A stretch of DNA of 64,000 nt from JACCWP01 sp963801045. Lineage in GTDB: Bacteria; Actinomycetota; Actinomycetes; Propionibacteriales; Nocardioidaceae. The position numbers and the translations under genes were made by a program. This document shows, in pieces, positions 41,053 to 52,117 of the stretch (within the stretch, counting starts at the first letter, position 1; every line of letters starts with the position of its first letter). Location: NCBI GenBank assembly GCA_963801045.1, contig CAWDDC010000005.1:124001-188000 (forward strand), read 5' to 3'. The notes under the pieces were generated by a model. That model worked only from the letters and a program-made list of their open reading frames with translations, ran no database searches and was not told where the DNA came from.

Positions 41053-41911
41053 TCACCCGGTGAGGTCGACGACCGCCCGGGCCTGCTCGGTCGGCGAGCC
41101 TCTGTCGCAGCTGTAGGCGACCACCAGCCGCTGGGCGCGCGGGCCGCTGGTGACCAGCGTCACCGGCGCGTCCCCGAGCAGCACGACCGGGCCGTCGGAG
41201 CCGCTGATGCCGGCCGCCGCGAGCTGGCCCGGCGTGCACGCGGTCGGTGCGGCGTCGCCGCCTGCCACGGCAGAGTCCGGGCCGACCGTCGACCGACTCG
41301 AGCCGGCGAGCAGCCCGGTGACGTCGGCGCCGAAGTCCCGCCGGGACACCTGGACCAGCACCTGTGACCGACGTCTCCGGCGACGGCGCGCCCTCGCCCA
41401 TCTTCGTCCGGGCGTCGCCTCCCGCCTCTGCGGACCCGGCGTCGGAGTCGGCGGCGGTGACGTCGGCGCTGTCGTTGCCGTCCGAGCCGCCCACCACGTC
41501 GCCGACGACGACGAAACCGACCACGACCGCCGCGGCGGCGACCAGGCCGGCGAAGACCTTGCGGGTGCGGCCGGCCCTGGAGATCGGCACCACGTCGGCG
41601 ACCTGCTGCTCCTCGGCCGGCTGCTCGGCCGGCGCCGCGGCGCGGTCCCGGGCCTCCGCGGCCAGGGCGCGGTCGAGACGGGCGGCGACGTCGGCGGGCA
41701 TCGGCACCACCGGGTCGTCGGTGCGTACGGACGCCAGCAGGGCGGGCATCGCCGCCAGCCGGTCGCGCACCTCGGCGCACTGCGGGCACGCGGACAGATG
41801 GGCAGCCACGGTCGCTGCCTCGTCGGCCGGCAGCAGGCCCTCGAGCAGGTCCGAGACCTGGTCGGCCGAGACGTGCGAGCGCGCGTCCGGACGCGCCTGC
41901 TCGTCAGGCAT
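41053..41911 (-). CDS. Anti-sigma factor with zinc-binding ASD domain, frameshifted
   Basis: ATG 41911 overlaps the sigma factor stop as ATGA. The cytoplasmic N-terminus has the ZAS motif HLSACPQCAEV (HxxxCxxC). A linker and one membrane helix (FAGLVAAAAVVVGFVVVG) follow, and then an extracytoplasmic part with two cysteines (TACTPGQ and YSCDRGS). The frame shifts near 41362 (one extra base); repaired length is about 286 residues. It should bind and inhibit the SigM-like factor, with release by an unknown envelope signal. Corresponds in position to M. tuberculosis RsmA. Confidence 0.85.
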
Positions 41912-42644
41912 CAGGTCACCTCCTGCGTACGGTCGGGAGTGCTGTCGGGCGGCGAGGGCGAACCCCGCGACCGGGCTGCAGAGGTAGGACGTGACGGCGG
42001 CTGACCCGGTTCCCCGTCGGCCGGAGGCGTCCGGCCGGGTCGTGCGTCGCGCCACTCCTCCAGCAGCGGCAGCAGCCGGGCCCGGCCGCGTGAGCAGCGG
42101 CTCTTGATGGTGCCGGGCGCGCAGTCGAGCACCGTGGCGGCCTCGTCGACCGAGTAGCCCTCCATGTCGACCAGCACCAGCGCGGCCCGCTGCTCCTCGG
42201 GCAGCGTCCGCAGCGCGGCCAGCACGGCGGTGCGCTGCTCGCCCTGCTCCGCCGTCTCCTCGACCACCTCGTGCCGGGTCGGCGGCGCCTGGTCGTCGTC
42301 GTCGGACAGCGGCTCGGCCTGCCGTACCTTGCGCCGGCGGCCGCGGTCGAGACAGGCGTTGACCACGATCCGGTGCAGCCAGGTGGTGACCGCCGAGTCA
42401 CCGCGGAAGCTCTCCGCCCGCCGGAACGCCGACACCAGCGCGTCCTGCAGCGCGTCGGCCGCCTCCTCCGGGTCGGACGTGGTGCGCAGCGCCACCGCCC
42501 ACAGCCGCTCCCGGTGCCGGCGGACGAGCTCGCCGAACGCGTCCGCGTCCCCTCGACGTGCCGGCGCAGCAGCGTGCGGTCGTCGGCTGAGTCATTACCG
42601 GAATCCTGCGAGGAGTCGACCCCGCCCTCGTGCCGGCCACTCAT
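41911..42644 (-). CDS. sigM: ECF RNA polymerase sigma factor, SigM-like, frameshifted
   Basis: Sigma2 region: EAADALQDALVSAFRRAESFRGDSAVTTWLHRIVVNACLD. Sigma4 region: RTLPEEQRAALVLVDMEGYSVDEAATVLDCAPGTIKSRCSRGRARL, followed by a Pro-rich tail. ATG 42644 overlaps the pseudokinase stop as ATGA. One G is missing from a G run near 42553; adding it gives HVEGDADAFGELVRRH and about 245 residues. The gene symbol rests on position: sigM, anti-sigma, trxB, trxA matches mycobacteria. Confidence 0.88.
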
Positions 42645-44276
42645 TCGAGGACGGCCATCTCCGCGATCGTCCCGACATAGACGTTGTCCTCGACCTGCGG
42701 CAGCGAGGTCAGCCACACCACCAGGTAGCGCGTGGTGACCGGCGACGTCCGACTCGACCGAGGCCTGCACCGGGTCCTCGTCGCCCTCCGCGATCGTGCT
42801 GCCCAGCGACTGGAGGCCCTCGACCCCGGTGGGGGCCGAGGTGGCGCCCGGAGCGGCCAGCACCTCGATCGAGGTGGGGGACCCGACCATGGTCAGGTCG
42901 ACGCGGGACACGTCCTGCGGGCTGCCGAGGTCGACCAGCAGGCCGACGCCGTCCTTGAGGTTGCCGAGCGTGGGCGACTCGTAGTACTCCTGCGTGCTCC
43001 AGACGCTGGTCGGGTCCTGGTCGGTGACCAGCGGGGCCTCCTCGCTGTGCTCCACCCCGTCGCCGAGCGGGTCGAAGTCGTCGACCGAGGCGATCTCCAG
43101 CGGGCCGCCGGTCGTCGGCGTGGCCCGGTCCGGGGTGCTGGACGCCGGGGGGTCGCCGGTGATGGTGGGCAGCACGTCGGAGCCCACCCGTCCCACGAAG
43201 AACGCCAGCACGGCGGCCAGCGCCACCAGCAGCGCGATACCGAGCCAGACCGGCCCGCGGGCGCCGGTGCGCGGTTCGGGGGCGGCAGGAGTCTCGGGCG
43301 GGGCGCTGGGTCCCGTACGCGGCGGCGGCACCTGGTGGATGGCAGGGGGCGGTCCGCTGGCGTCGGGGGCCGCGGGCAGCACGCCGCGGGCCATGGTGGC
43401 GTCGTCGTCGTCGACGAAGGACGGCGCCGTCTCGTCGGCGTCGGCCAGCACCGCGAGCTCGCGGGCGACCTCGGCGGCCGAGCGCAACGGGGTGGCGTGA
43501 TGGCGCGGCGGCGTGCCGAGGATCCGGTCGCAGACCGTGTCGATGTCGGGGTCGACGCCGGCCCGCACCTGCCGGGCGCGCAGCAACCGGCCGTGCTCGG
43601 TCGGCGCGGACGGCAGACCCGAGGTCGCGACCGCCCGGCCAGCGGGCGACCAGGCAGGCGTAGAGCAGCCGGCCGAGCGCGGTGACGTCGGCCTGCTCGG
43701 CCAGCAGCGGGCCGATCGCGGCGGACGAGCCGTTGGAGTGCGCGGTCGACTCCCCGTCGACGGCGGCCGGCGCTGCCGTGGTGCCGTCGTCGGCGCGTGC
43801 AGGGCCTGGTCGGTGGCGAGGCCGAGCACCCGTACCGCCCCGTTGTGCTTGACGATCACCCGGGCCGGGTCGAGCCGGCCGTGGTGCACGCCGGCCCGGT
43901 GCGCCGACGCGACCGCCTCGGCGACCTCGCGGACGACCCCGACCGCGCGCGGGGCCGGCAGCGGACCCTGCTGGAGCACGGTGTCGAGCGAGACACCGCG
44001 GGCCCACTCGCGGACGACGTAGGCGTGTCCCGCCTCCTGCGCGGCGTCGAGCACCCGCAGGAAGCGCGGGTCGTCGACGGCGGTGGCGGCACGGGCCGCG
44101 GTGAGGAAGGCGTCGCTGCTGCCGTCGTCGCTGCGGACGACCTGCACGCTCACCGAGCGGTTGAGGATGCGGTCGACGGCACGCCACGTCTGGGACCTCG
44201 GGGTCTCCCCCATCAGGTCCTCGATGCGGTAACGCCCGGCGAGCTGCGTGCCGGGGCTGAGTGTGTCGGCGTGCAC
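42641..44276 (-). CDS. Transmembrane pseudokinase with discoidin-like ectodomain, three frameshifts
   Basis: The N-terminus reads GTQLAGRYRIEDLMGETPRSQTWRAVD, kinase-like. The nucleotide-binding Lys is missing (SVQVVRSD), the HRD motif is replaced by HHGRLDP and DFG by LGLATD, so it is a pseudokinase. One membrane helix (WLGIALLVALAAVLAFFVG) precedes an external beta domain (LGNLKDGVGLLVDLGSPQDVSRVDL...PTSIEVL), resembling discoidin folds. Shifts near 43806 (missing base), 43640 and 42738 (extra) give 545 residues. In M. tuberculosis this architecture is fused to MurJ; here it is a separate gene between murJ and sigM. Confidence 0.85.
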
Positions 44277-44377
44277 CTGTCCCCGATCGCGATTCTCGGC
44301 CTGATCCGTCCGAGAGTCATGGTAGAGCCCGCGCGGAGCGTACCGGTGCGTCCCGGCGAGCCGCTGCCGGCGAGCGG

Positions 44378-46061
44378 CTACCGGCGCGCGACCGCGCCGA
44401 GCAGGGCGCGTACCTCACCGAGGCGGAGCAGCCGCGCCGCCAGCAGGTACGCCACCGCGCCCGCGGCACCGGCCACGGCGAGCATCACGATGGCCGGACC
44501 GGTCGCGTCGTCGTCGACGCCGGCCTCCTCGAGCAGCAGCATCGCGCCCAGCATCGCGACGGCCGCGACCCCGCAGGCCACGGTCAGCCGTACGGAGAAG
44601 ACCAGCAGCCGGCGGCGACCCCCCAACCCGCCGAGCCGGCGGGACAGCAGCGTCGCCGAGGCGACCGAGCCGGCCAGGTAGGCGATGCCGTAGGCGAAGG
44701 CGAGCCGGGTCGCGATCTGGTCGGTCGGCGCGTCGAAGGTCAGCACGACCGCCGCGGCGACGTTGGTCAGCGACACCACCAGCTGGACGAGGAACGGCGT
44801 CCGGGTGTCCTCCTGGGCGTAGAACCCGCGCAGCATCAGGTAGTGGATGGTGAACAGCAGCAGCCCGGGCGCGAACGCGGCCAGCGTGTAGCCCACCGGG
44901 GCCGTGGCGCCGTCGAGCGCGCCGTAGGAGAACAGCACCGCCGCGAGCACCGACCCGAGGCAGGCCAGGGCCACCGCCACCGGGGCGATCGCCACCAGCA
45001 CCAGCCGCAGCGTGGTGGCGATCTCGTCGCGCATCCGGACCAGCTCGCCGTCGGCGGCGAACCGGGACAGCAGCGGCATGGTCGCGGTCACCAGCGACAC
45101 CGTGATGATGGCGTGCGGCACCTGCGAGACCAGGAACGCGCCCTGGTAGACCGCGACGCCGTTGGCGGTCGTGCCCTCCAGCGCCGCCTGGGTCGACGAC
45201 CCGGTCGCCAGCCGGGTCACGATCACGAACGCCACCTGGTTGGCCACCACGAACGCGACCGTCCACGCACCGAGCCGCAGCGTCTTGCCCATCCCGACGC
45301 CGCGCAGGTCCGTACGCAGCCGGAACCGGAAGCCGGCCGCCCGGGCGTACGGCACCAGCACCAGCGCCTGCAGCGCGATGCCGAGCGTCGCGCCGCGCAC
45401 CGAGCACGACCACCTGCGCGGTGGTGAAGCCGTCGCTGGCGTCGGACGTGCCCCACTGGAGGGCGTAGCCGCCGAGCACCGCGCACGCCACCACGTTGTT
45501 GACGATCGGCGCCCACATCATCGGCCCGAATCGCTCGCGTGCGTTGAGGATCTGGCCGACCAGCACGAACACGCCGTAGAAGAAGACCTGCGGCATGCAC
45601 CACCACATCAGCGCGTACGCCGACTGCCGCGGTGCCTCCAGCTCGGGCGTGAACAGGTCGCCGCTGAACACCACGTGCGCCAGCACCGGCACCAGCGCCA
45701 TCAGCACCGCGGTGGCGCCGATCAGCACCAGGACGCCGAGGCTCAGCAGCCGTTGGGCGAACGCCTCGCCGCCGTCGGCGTCGGATCGCATCGCCCGCAC
45801 CAGCTGCGGCACCAGCACGACGTTGAAGACGCCGCCGGCGACCAGGATGTACAGCGAGTTGGGCAGCGTGTTGGCGGTGGCGAACACGTCGGCGTTGAGC
45901 GACTTGCCGAGCACCGCGAGCAGCAGCGCGCTGCGGACGAAGCCGGTGAGCCGCGACACCACCGTGCCCGCCGCCATCAGCGCGCTGGCCGACAGCAGCC
46001 TGCTCTGGTCGCCGGCCGAGTCGCTCACCGAGCCCTCGCCGGAGCCCCCGCTGCCGCTCAT
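44378..46061 (-). CDS. murJ: Lipid II flippase MurJ (MviN), frameshifted near 45405
   Basis: ATG 46061 overlaps the upstream gene as ATGA. About 14 hydrophobic helices; conserved MurJ segments include ALMAAGTVVSRLTGFVRSALL, ANTLPNSLYILVAGGVFNVV and NARERFGPMMWAPIVNNVV. The second half reads ATLGIALQALVLVPYARAAGF, then FYAQEDTRTPFLVQL. One extra base near 45405 splits it; repaired length is about 561 residues, with no C-terminal kinase. It flips peptidoglycan precursor lipid II. Confidence 0.93.
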
Positions 46062-48394
46062 GTCGGCGCGGGACGGTCCTGGCCGCGTACGCGACGCACG
46101 ATCCGGCGGGTGATCGCCACCACGAGGATCAGGCCGGCGAGCGCCAGCACCGCCCAGATGACCATGCCGACGACGCTGGTCCGGAGGCTGAACTTCAGCG
46201 GCGCCCCGAACCGGTCGCCGTGCCGGGTCACCAGGTAGGCCTGCGCGGGGGTCACCCGGTTGTCGCCGACCGTGGTGTCGACGGTCACCGTCTGCCGCTC
46301 GCCCGGCCCCACCGTGACCGGGTCGCCGGCGTCGAACTCGAGCCCGTGGGCCGCCCGCGTCGCCACGCGTACGCCGACGGTCACCGGCCGGTCGAGGTTG
46401 TTGGTGATGGTGACGCCGAAGCGTCCCCGCGAGCTGGACAGGGTGACGAACGGCGGCCCCTCGATGCTGACCTGGCCGAGCTGGCGGCCCAGGTCGTTGA
46501 CGGTGTGCTGGGTGACGGTCAGCCGCCGGTCGCCGTCGACGCGCGCGTAGGAGGACATGCCGAGCGCGGCCGCGGCGTCGTACCAGCGGGCGAGGGCGGG
46601 GTCGCCGCCGAGCAGCCGGACCAGCGTCCGGGACCGCCGGACGAGCTGGCCGGACGCGTCGGTCAGGTCGAGCTCGACCGTCGGGGCGACGTCGGCCTGC
46701 TGCGCGTTCGCGTCGCCCAGCTGGTCGTGGTGCGTGGCCACCGTCGCCCGCGGGCTGGGCCAGCGCGACGTCCTCGGGCGCGAGCACCGTGCCGGCGAAG
46801 TCGGGAGGGTCGCGCAGCAGGTCGTCGACCGACGTGGGGCGCAGCCAGGGGGTGCGCAGCCCGGAGAAGAACCCGGCGGCGGGCCAGGACACCCCCGGGT
46901 TCCAGTTGCTCGGGGCGAGGAAGACCGCCGAGGTCCTGTCGTCGCCGCGGGCGTCCGCGGCCAGGGAGCGCAGCAGCGGTCTCGGCGAGCAGCCGCTGGC
47001 GCATCTGCAGCGCGGTGCGCGGGTCGTCGGACGCGGGCCCGCCTGCGGCGAGGGCCGGGTCGGCGACGAGCACCGGCGCCACGCCGTCCTCGGTCGCCAC
47101 CGACAGCGCAGCACCCTGCGCGGAGGTCCAGCCGTCGAGCTGCTCCGGGGCCAGCACCGCCAGCCGGTCGCCCTCGTGGCGCGCGACGGCGGCCAGCGCC
47201 TCCGGCTGGACGGCGCCGTCGACCGGCAGCGCCGCCGTGCCGGGCTCCCCGGACGAGCAGCTCGGCGGCGGTGGCCTCGGTCGCCCGGGTGATCGCCGCG
47301 TCGAGGCGGGGGGAGGGCGCCTCCGCGACCGCCTCCTCGTCCGGCTCGCCGTAGCGGGTCAGCCAGCCGGCGCCGCCCTCGAGCAGCGAGCTCACGTCGG
47401 ACATCCACTCCCGCGCCGCGGGCGAGGTCTCGGTGGGCACGATCTCGCCGTCGGTGTCGGTGGTGACGCCGCTGTCCCCGGTGCCCTCGGGGTCCTCCGC
47501 GTCGGTGTCGGGCGAGTCGCCGTCGCCGTCGTCCTCGCCGGGTCGCGCCGGGCGTACGGGCGGGCCGAACCGCCCCTCGGCGAAGTCGTGGGCGGCGTCG
47601 AGCAGCGCGGGGTCGGCCACCGTCGCGAGCGGCACGTCGGCGCTCACCGCGAGGTCGGTGGCCCGGCGCAGCTGCCCTCCGGTCGCCATCGACTGCCGCA
47701 GCTCGTCGTCGTGCAGGTAGCTGCCGTCCTCGCGGCGCAGGATCGCGGCCCGCAGCGGCCACACCAGGCCGAGGTCGACGCGCGCCGGCGGGTCGGAGCG
47801 CCCGGCGTCGACCAGCGGGACGAACGTGCGGGTGCGGCCCTCCAGCTGTGCGGGTCATGTCGACGTCGGTGGCCAGCACCTGCACGCCGACGGTGTAGAC
47901 GCCCTCGGCGCCGGAGATGTCCAGCGCGCGGTACGGCAGCTCCAGCTCGAAGTCGGTCGACTCGCCGGTCGGCAGCGGTCCGAGCGTGTCGAAGCGCCCG
48001 AAGTCGGTGATCCGGTCGCTGATGTACGTCTCCTCCGGGCTCGCGGCCACCTCGGCCAGCTCGCTGCTGGTCGTGACCGGCTCGGGGGACATCACCAGGT
48101 AGGCCTGGACGTCGCGCCAGCCGTGGTCGTCGACGTTGGTCACCGTGCCGTTCAGCTCGAGCGGCTCGCCCGGCTGCAGCGCGGACGGGTTCACCGAGGT
48201 GATCTCGACGCCGAGGCCGGTCTCCTCGTCGGCGGGGGCGGTCGGGACGGCGTGCTCGGCCGCGGCGGCCGGTGACGGCGAGCCGCTGCCGGGAGCACCG
48301 GCAGCGCGGCCAGCAGCGGGGCGAGCAGGGCCAGCAGGGGGAACGCCACCAGCGGCAGCCGGGCCGGCGCGACGCCACGGCGCACGGGCGTCAT
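46058..48394 (-). CDS. DUF6049-like membrane protein upstream of murJ, five frameshifts
   Basis: ATG 48394 opens a signal sequence (LPLVAFPLLALLAPLLAALPVLP). A large external domain follows with PYRALDISGAEGVYTVGVQVLA, WPLRAAILRREDGSYLHDDEL, FLAPSNWNPGVSWPAAGFFSGL and an NEW3-like beta domain (VTITNNLDRPVTVGVRV). The C-terminal anchor is VIWAVLALAGLILVVAI with a basic tail. This matches the M. tuberculosis Rv3909 type. Frame changes near 48300, 47850, 47240, 46980 and 46748 break it; net length is in frame (about 778 residues). Function unknown; position suggests an envelope role with MurJ. Confidence 0.78.
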
Positions 48395-48488
48395 GCCCTG
48401 CGACGCGGGCGGGTGTTCATCCGGGCCATGCTAGACGGCGGCCGGACGGCGGCTGCGCGCCTCCCGCGCGCCACTACAGTGGATTCCC

Positions 48489-49984
48489 GTGTCCGTGCCC
48501 GCCTCGCCCCCGGTTCCTCCGGCCGACCCGCCGTCGGGCTCGCCGGACCCCGTGGTCGACGAGCTGCTGCGCGCGGCGCCCGACGTCGAGCAGCTCGGCG
48601 CGGTGTTCGCGGCCGCCGGGCACGACCCTCGCGATCGTCGGCGGACCCGTCCGCGACGCGCTGCTCGGCCGGCTCGGCCGGGCCGGCATGGACTGGGACC
48701 TCACCACCTCGGCCCACCCGGACGAGACCGAGCGGCTGCTCGGCGACTGGGCCGACGCGGTGTGGGACATCGGCCGCGCCTACGGCACCATCGGCGCCCG
48801 CCAGGGCGAGCTGGCCGTCGAGATCACCACCTACCGGTCCGACGCCTACGACGCCACGTCCCGCAAGCCGGCGGTCGCAGTTCGGCGACACCCTCGAGGG
48901 CGACCTGTCGCGCCGCGACTTCACCGTCAACGCGCTGGCCGTCGACATCGCCACCCGTCGCCTGGTCGACCCGTTCGGTGGCCGCGACGACCTCGCCCGC
49001 CGGCTGCTGCGTACGCCCGGCACGCCGCAGCAGTCGTTCAGCGACGACCCGCTGCGGATGATGCGGGCGGCCCGCTTCGCCGCCCAGCTCGGCTTCACCG
49101 CCGCCGACGAGGTGGTCGCCGCGATGCGGGACATGGCCGACCGGGTCGGCAGCGAGCGGGTGGTGTCGGCCGAGCGGGTGCGCGACGAGCTGGTCAAGCT
49201 GATCTGCGCGCCCGACCCGCGGCGCCGGGCTGACCCTGCTGGTGCAGACCGGGCTGGCCGACCACGTGCTGCCCGAGGTGCCCGCGATGCGGCTGGAGCG
49301 CGACGAGCACCACCGGCACAAGGACGTCTACGAGCACTCGCTGACCGTGCTCGAGCAGGCGATCGCGCTGGAGCACCGGCTCGACCAGGCGCCCGACTTC
49401 ATCGTCCGGTTCGCGGCGCTGATGCACGACATCGGCAAGCCGCGCACCCGCAAGTTCCAGCCCGACGGCACGGTGACGTTCCACCACCACGACGTGGTCG
49501 GCGCCAAGATGTGCCGCAAGCGGATGCGGGCGCTGCGGTTCTCCGGCGACACCGTCACCAGCGTCTGCCACCTGGTCGAGCTGCACCTGCGCTTCCACGG
49601 CTACGGCAGCGGCGAGTGGACCGACTCGGCGGTGCGCCGCTACGTCCGCGACGCCGGCGACGAGCTGCCGCGGCTGCACGTGCTGACCCGGGCCGACTGC
49701 ACCACCCGCAACGCCCGCAAGGCGGCGCGGCTGCAGCGCACCTACGACCACCTCGAGGAGCGGATCGCCCGGCTGGCCGAGCAGGAGGAGCTGCAGCTCC
49801 CTGCGGCCGGACCTCGACGGCAACCAGATCATGGCGGTGCTGGGCGTCCCGCCCGGCCGCGACGTCGGCGAGGCCTACCGCTACCTGCTGGAGCTGCGCA
49901 CCGAGCACGGGCCCGCTCGGCGAGGAGCGGGCCACGGCCGAGCTGCTCGCCTGGTGGCGGGCCCGACAGGCGGAGACCCCGTGA
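48489..49984 (+). CDS. pcnA: CCA tRNA nucleotidyltransferase, five frameshifts
   Basis: GTG 48489. The class II nucleotidyltransferase core has LAIVGGPVRDALLGRLGRAGMDWDLTT with the metal-binding DxD as DWD. DLSRRDFTVNALAV, RLVDPFGGRDDL and DDPLRMMRAARFAAQLGF follow. An HD domain (HRHKDVYEHSLTVLEQ, MHDIGKPRT) is in the C-terminal half. Extra bases near 48630, 48885, 49218, 49805 and 49911 split it; repaired length is about 497 residues. It adds or repairs the tRNA 3' CCA. Divergent from the DUF6049-like gene. Confidence 0.92.
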
Positions 49985-50404
49985 GGCGGGCGGTCGCCGT
50001 CGGCGCGCTGCTCCTGCTGGCGGTCGCCGCCGCACCGGCAGCGGCCGACAGCAGCCGCACCATCACCGGCACCCCGCGCGCCGACACCCTCGTCGGCACC
50101 CCGCGCGGCGACCTCGTCCGCGGACTCGGCGGTGACGACACCATCCGCGCCCGGGGCGGTCCGGACACCGTGCGCGCCGGCACCGGCGTCGACCGGGTCG
50201 GGGGCGGCCCGGGCGGCGACCACCTCTACGCCGGGTGCCGGCAGCGACCGGGTGCTCGGCGGCGAGGGCAACGACGTCATCGAGCTGCGGCCCGGCGGCG
50301 GCGGCGACGTCGTGCGCTGCGGACCAGGCATCGACGAGGTGATCGGCGTCGGCGGCGACGACGACCTCAGCGGGTGCGAGATCGCGCGCCCGACCGTGCG
50401 CTGA
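49981..50404 (+). CDS. Secreted calcium-binding-repeat protein (RTX-like), frameshifted
   Basis: GTG 49981 overlaps the pcnA stop as GTGA. The signal peptide (VAVGALLLLAVAAAPAAA) is followed by RTX-like nonapeptides: GTPRADTLVGTPRGDLVRGLGGDD and GGEGNDVIEL. The C-terminus has RCGPGIDEVIGVGGDD...CEIARPT. One extra T near 50238 breaks the frame; repaired length is about 140 residues. The last 38 bp overlap the convergent MFS gene. A similar protein lies at 51743. Structural calcium binding outside the cell is inferred. Confidence 0.75.
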
Positions 50405-51637
50405 CGGCGGCGAGCAGCACCAGCGCGACCGCCACCGCGGCCATCACGCCCGCGGCGCGTCCGCTCGGCGGCAGCACCAGCGCGCCGATGACGGCGGCGG
50501 CGATCAGGGCGGCGTTGAACGCCATGTCGTAGAGCACGAACACCCGGCCCCGGAACTGGTCGTCCACCTCGCGCTGCACCCGGGTGTCGGCGCAGATCTT
50601 CACCACCTGGCCACCCAGGCCGAGCGCGAACGCGGCCAGCACGAGCACCGGCTCGGCGAGCGTCGCGGCGAAGGCAGCCTGCACGACTGCCCCCACCCCG
50701 AGGCCGGCGGTGACCGCCGTGCCCGTCGACCAGCGGTCGACCAGCCACGGGGTGGCGACGGCGGCGAGCAGGAACCCGACCCCGGCGGCGAGCAGCGACA
50801 CCGACAGGCCGGCGAGTCCCGCCTGCGGGTCGTCCGGTGCGGCGTACGTGCTGCGGTAGAGCAGGATGCCGGCCATCAGGGTGAGCGCGGCGCACAGCCG
50901 CTGCGCCGGCGACCAGCCCGATCGCCCGCTCCGCTGCCGGGCGCCGCCGCAGGTGCGCGGCCGCCGCGGACAGGCCCTGCAGCGCCAGCCGCACCGCCTG
51001 ACCCGGCGGCGGCAGCGTGGGGTCGGGATCGGGGCCGAGCGCGGGCCGGCCGAACCCGTGGCCGATCCCCGCGGCGCACCACCCAGACGCCGCCGGCCAC
51101 GAGTACCAGCACCGGGTCTCCGGCGACCGCCTGTGCCACACCGCCCACGCCGAGCCCGACGACGTACGCGAGGGTGCCCGCGGTCGGCACCACGGCGTTG
51201 GCGGCCAGCAGCTGGCTGCGACGCACGACGTGCGGCAGCGCCGCCGACAGCCCCGCCAGCACGAACCGGTTGACGCCGAAGCCCGCCACGACGACCAGGA
51301 ACAGCACGACGTCGGGCGCCCCCGTGGCCAGCACCGCCGCGAGGGCGAGCGCCAGCGCTGCCCGCACCAGCGTGGCGCCGACCAGGACGTCGCGCCGCGA
51401 CCACCGGTCGAGGACGACGCCGGTGAACGGCCCGACGAGGGTGAACGGCAGCAGGGTCGCCACCGTCACCGCCGCGATGGCGCCGGGGGTGGTCTGCCGC
51501 TCGGGGGAGAAGAACAGGTACGACGCCAGCGCGGCCTGCACCACGCCGTCCGCCGACTGGCTGAGCAGCCGCAGCCCCAGCAGCCGCCGGAACGCGGGCA
51601 GGGGCAGCAGTCGACGCAGGTCGTCGAGGGCTCCCAT
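50367..51637 (-). CDS. MFS transporter, two frameshifts
   Basis: ATG 51637. About 12 membrane segments. N-terminal SQSADGVVQAALASYLFF and the loop LDRWSRRDVLVGATLVRA resemble MFS loop 2-3 (GxLxDRxGRR). The C-terminal half has VQREVDDQFRGRVFVLYDM. Extra bases near 51080 and 50912 split the gene; repaired length is about 422 residues. The substrate is unknown. It lies between two related secreted calcium-binding proteins and is convergent with the first. Confidence 0.8.
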
Positions 51638-51742
51638 GGCCGAAGCATGACAACCATTCGTTGGCAGCGGGGACCGCAGGGCGGCTAGCCTCCGGACGTG
51701 AACGGGGATTCGTACGGGGACCGGGGCGGAGGCGGCAGGCGC

Positions 51743-52117
51743 ATGGCGCGGTCGCGTGCCGTCGGGATGGTGGGGGCGGCAGCGGCCGCGATGCTGGTGA
51801 CCGGGGGGTGGTCGCCTGCGTCGGGCAGTCTCAACGACCGGGACGTCGTCAACGGCGGTCACGACGGCGAGCGGATGGTCGGCACCCAGCGCCCGGACGC
51901 GATCTACGGCCACGGCGGCGACGACCGCCTGGTGGGCCGGCGCGCCGGTGACTTCCTGTCCGGCGGGCGCGGCGACGACCGGCTCAAGCCCGGGCGTGGC
52001 GCCGACCTGATCCGGTGCGGGCCGGGCGACGACGTGGTCGTCGGCGCCGGCAAGACCGATCGGGTCGACCCCAACTGCGAGACGGTGCGCGCGCCGGGCC
52101 AGACCCAGTCGGGCTAG
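51743..52117 (+). CDS. Secreted calcium-binding-repeat protein (RTX-like)
   Basis: 124 residues from ATG 51743; a GTG at 51698 is an alternative with a longer basic leader. The signal sequence reads VGMVGAAAAAMLVTGGWSPASG. RTX-like motifs are GHGGDDRLVGRRAGDFLSGGRGDDRL, and the end has RCGPGDDVVVGAGKTD...CETVRAP. The RCGPGxDxV and CExxR endings match the protein at 49981, so the two are paralogues. The stop overlaps the convergent ino1 stop by 4 bp. Confidence 0.75.
   Translation: MARSRAVGMVGAAAAAMLVTGGWSPASGSLNDRDVVNGGHDGERMVGTQRPDAIYGHGGDDRLVGRRAGDFLSGGRGDDRLKPGRGADLIRCGPGDDVVVGAGKTDRVDPNCETVRAPGQTQSG

Noticed and set aside
41916..44276. Single long minus-strand frame joining pseudokinase and sigma factor as one fusion
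   Set aside because: The join runs through a frameshifted stretch. After repair the pseudokinase stops at 42641 and sigM starts with an ATGA overlap.
44415..48194. 1259-codon frame suggesting a DUF6049-MurJ fusion
   Set aside because: It is an accidental read-through of two frameshifted genes; MurJ has its own ATG overlapping the previous stop.
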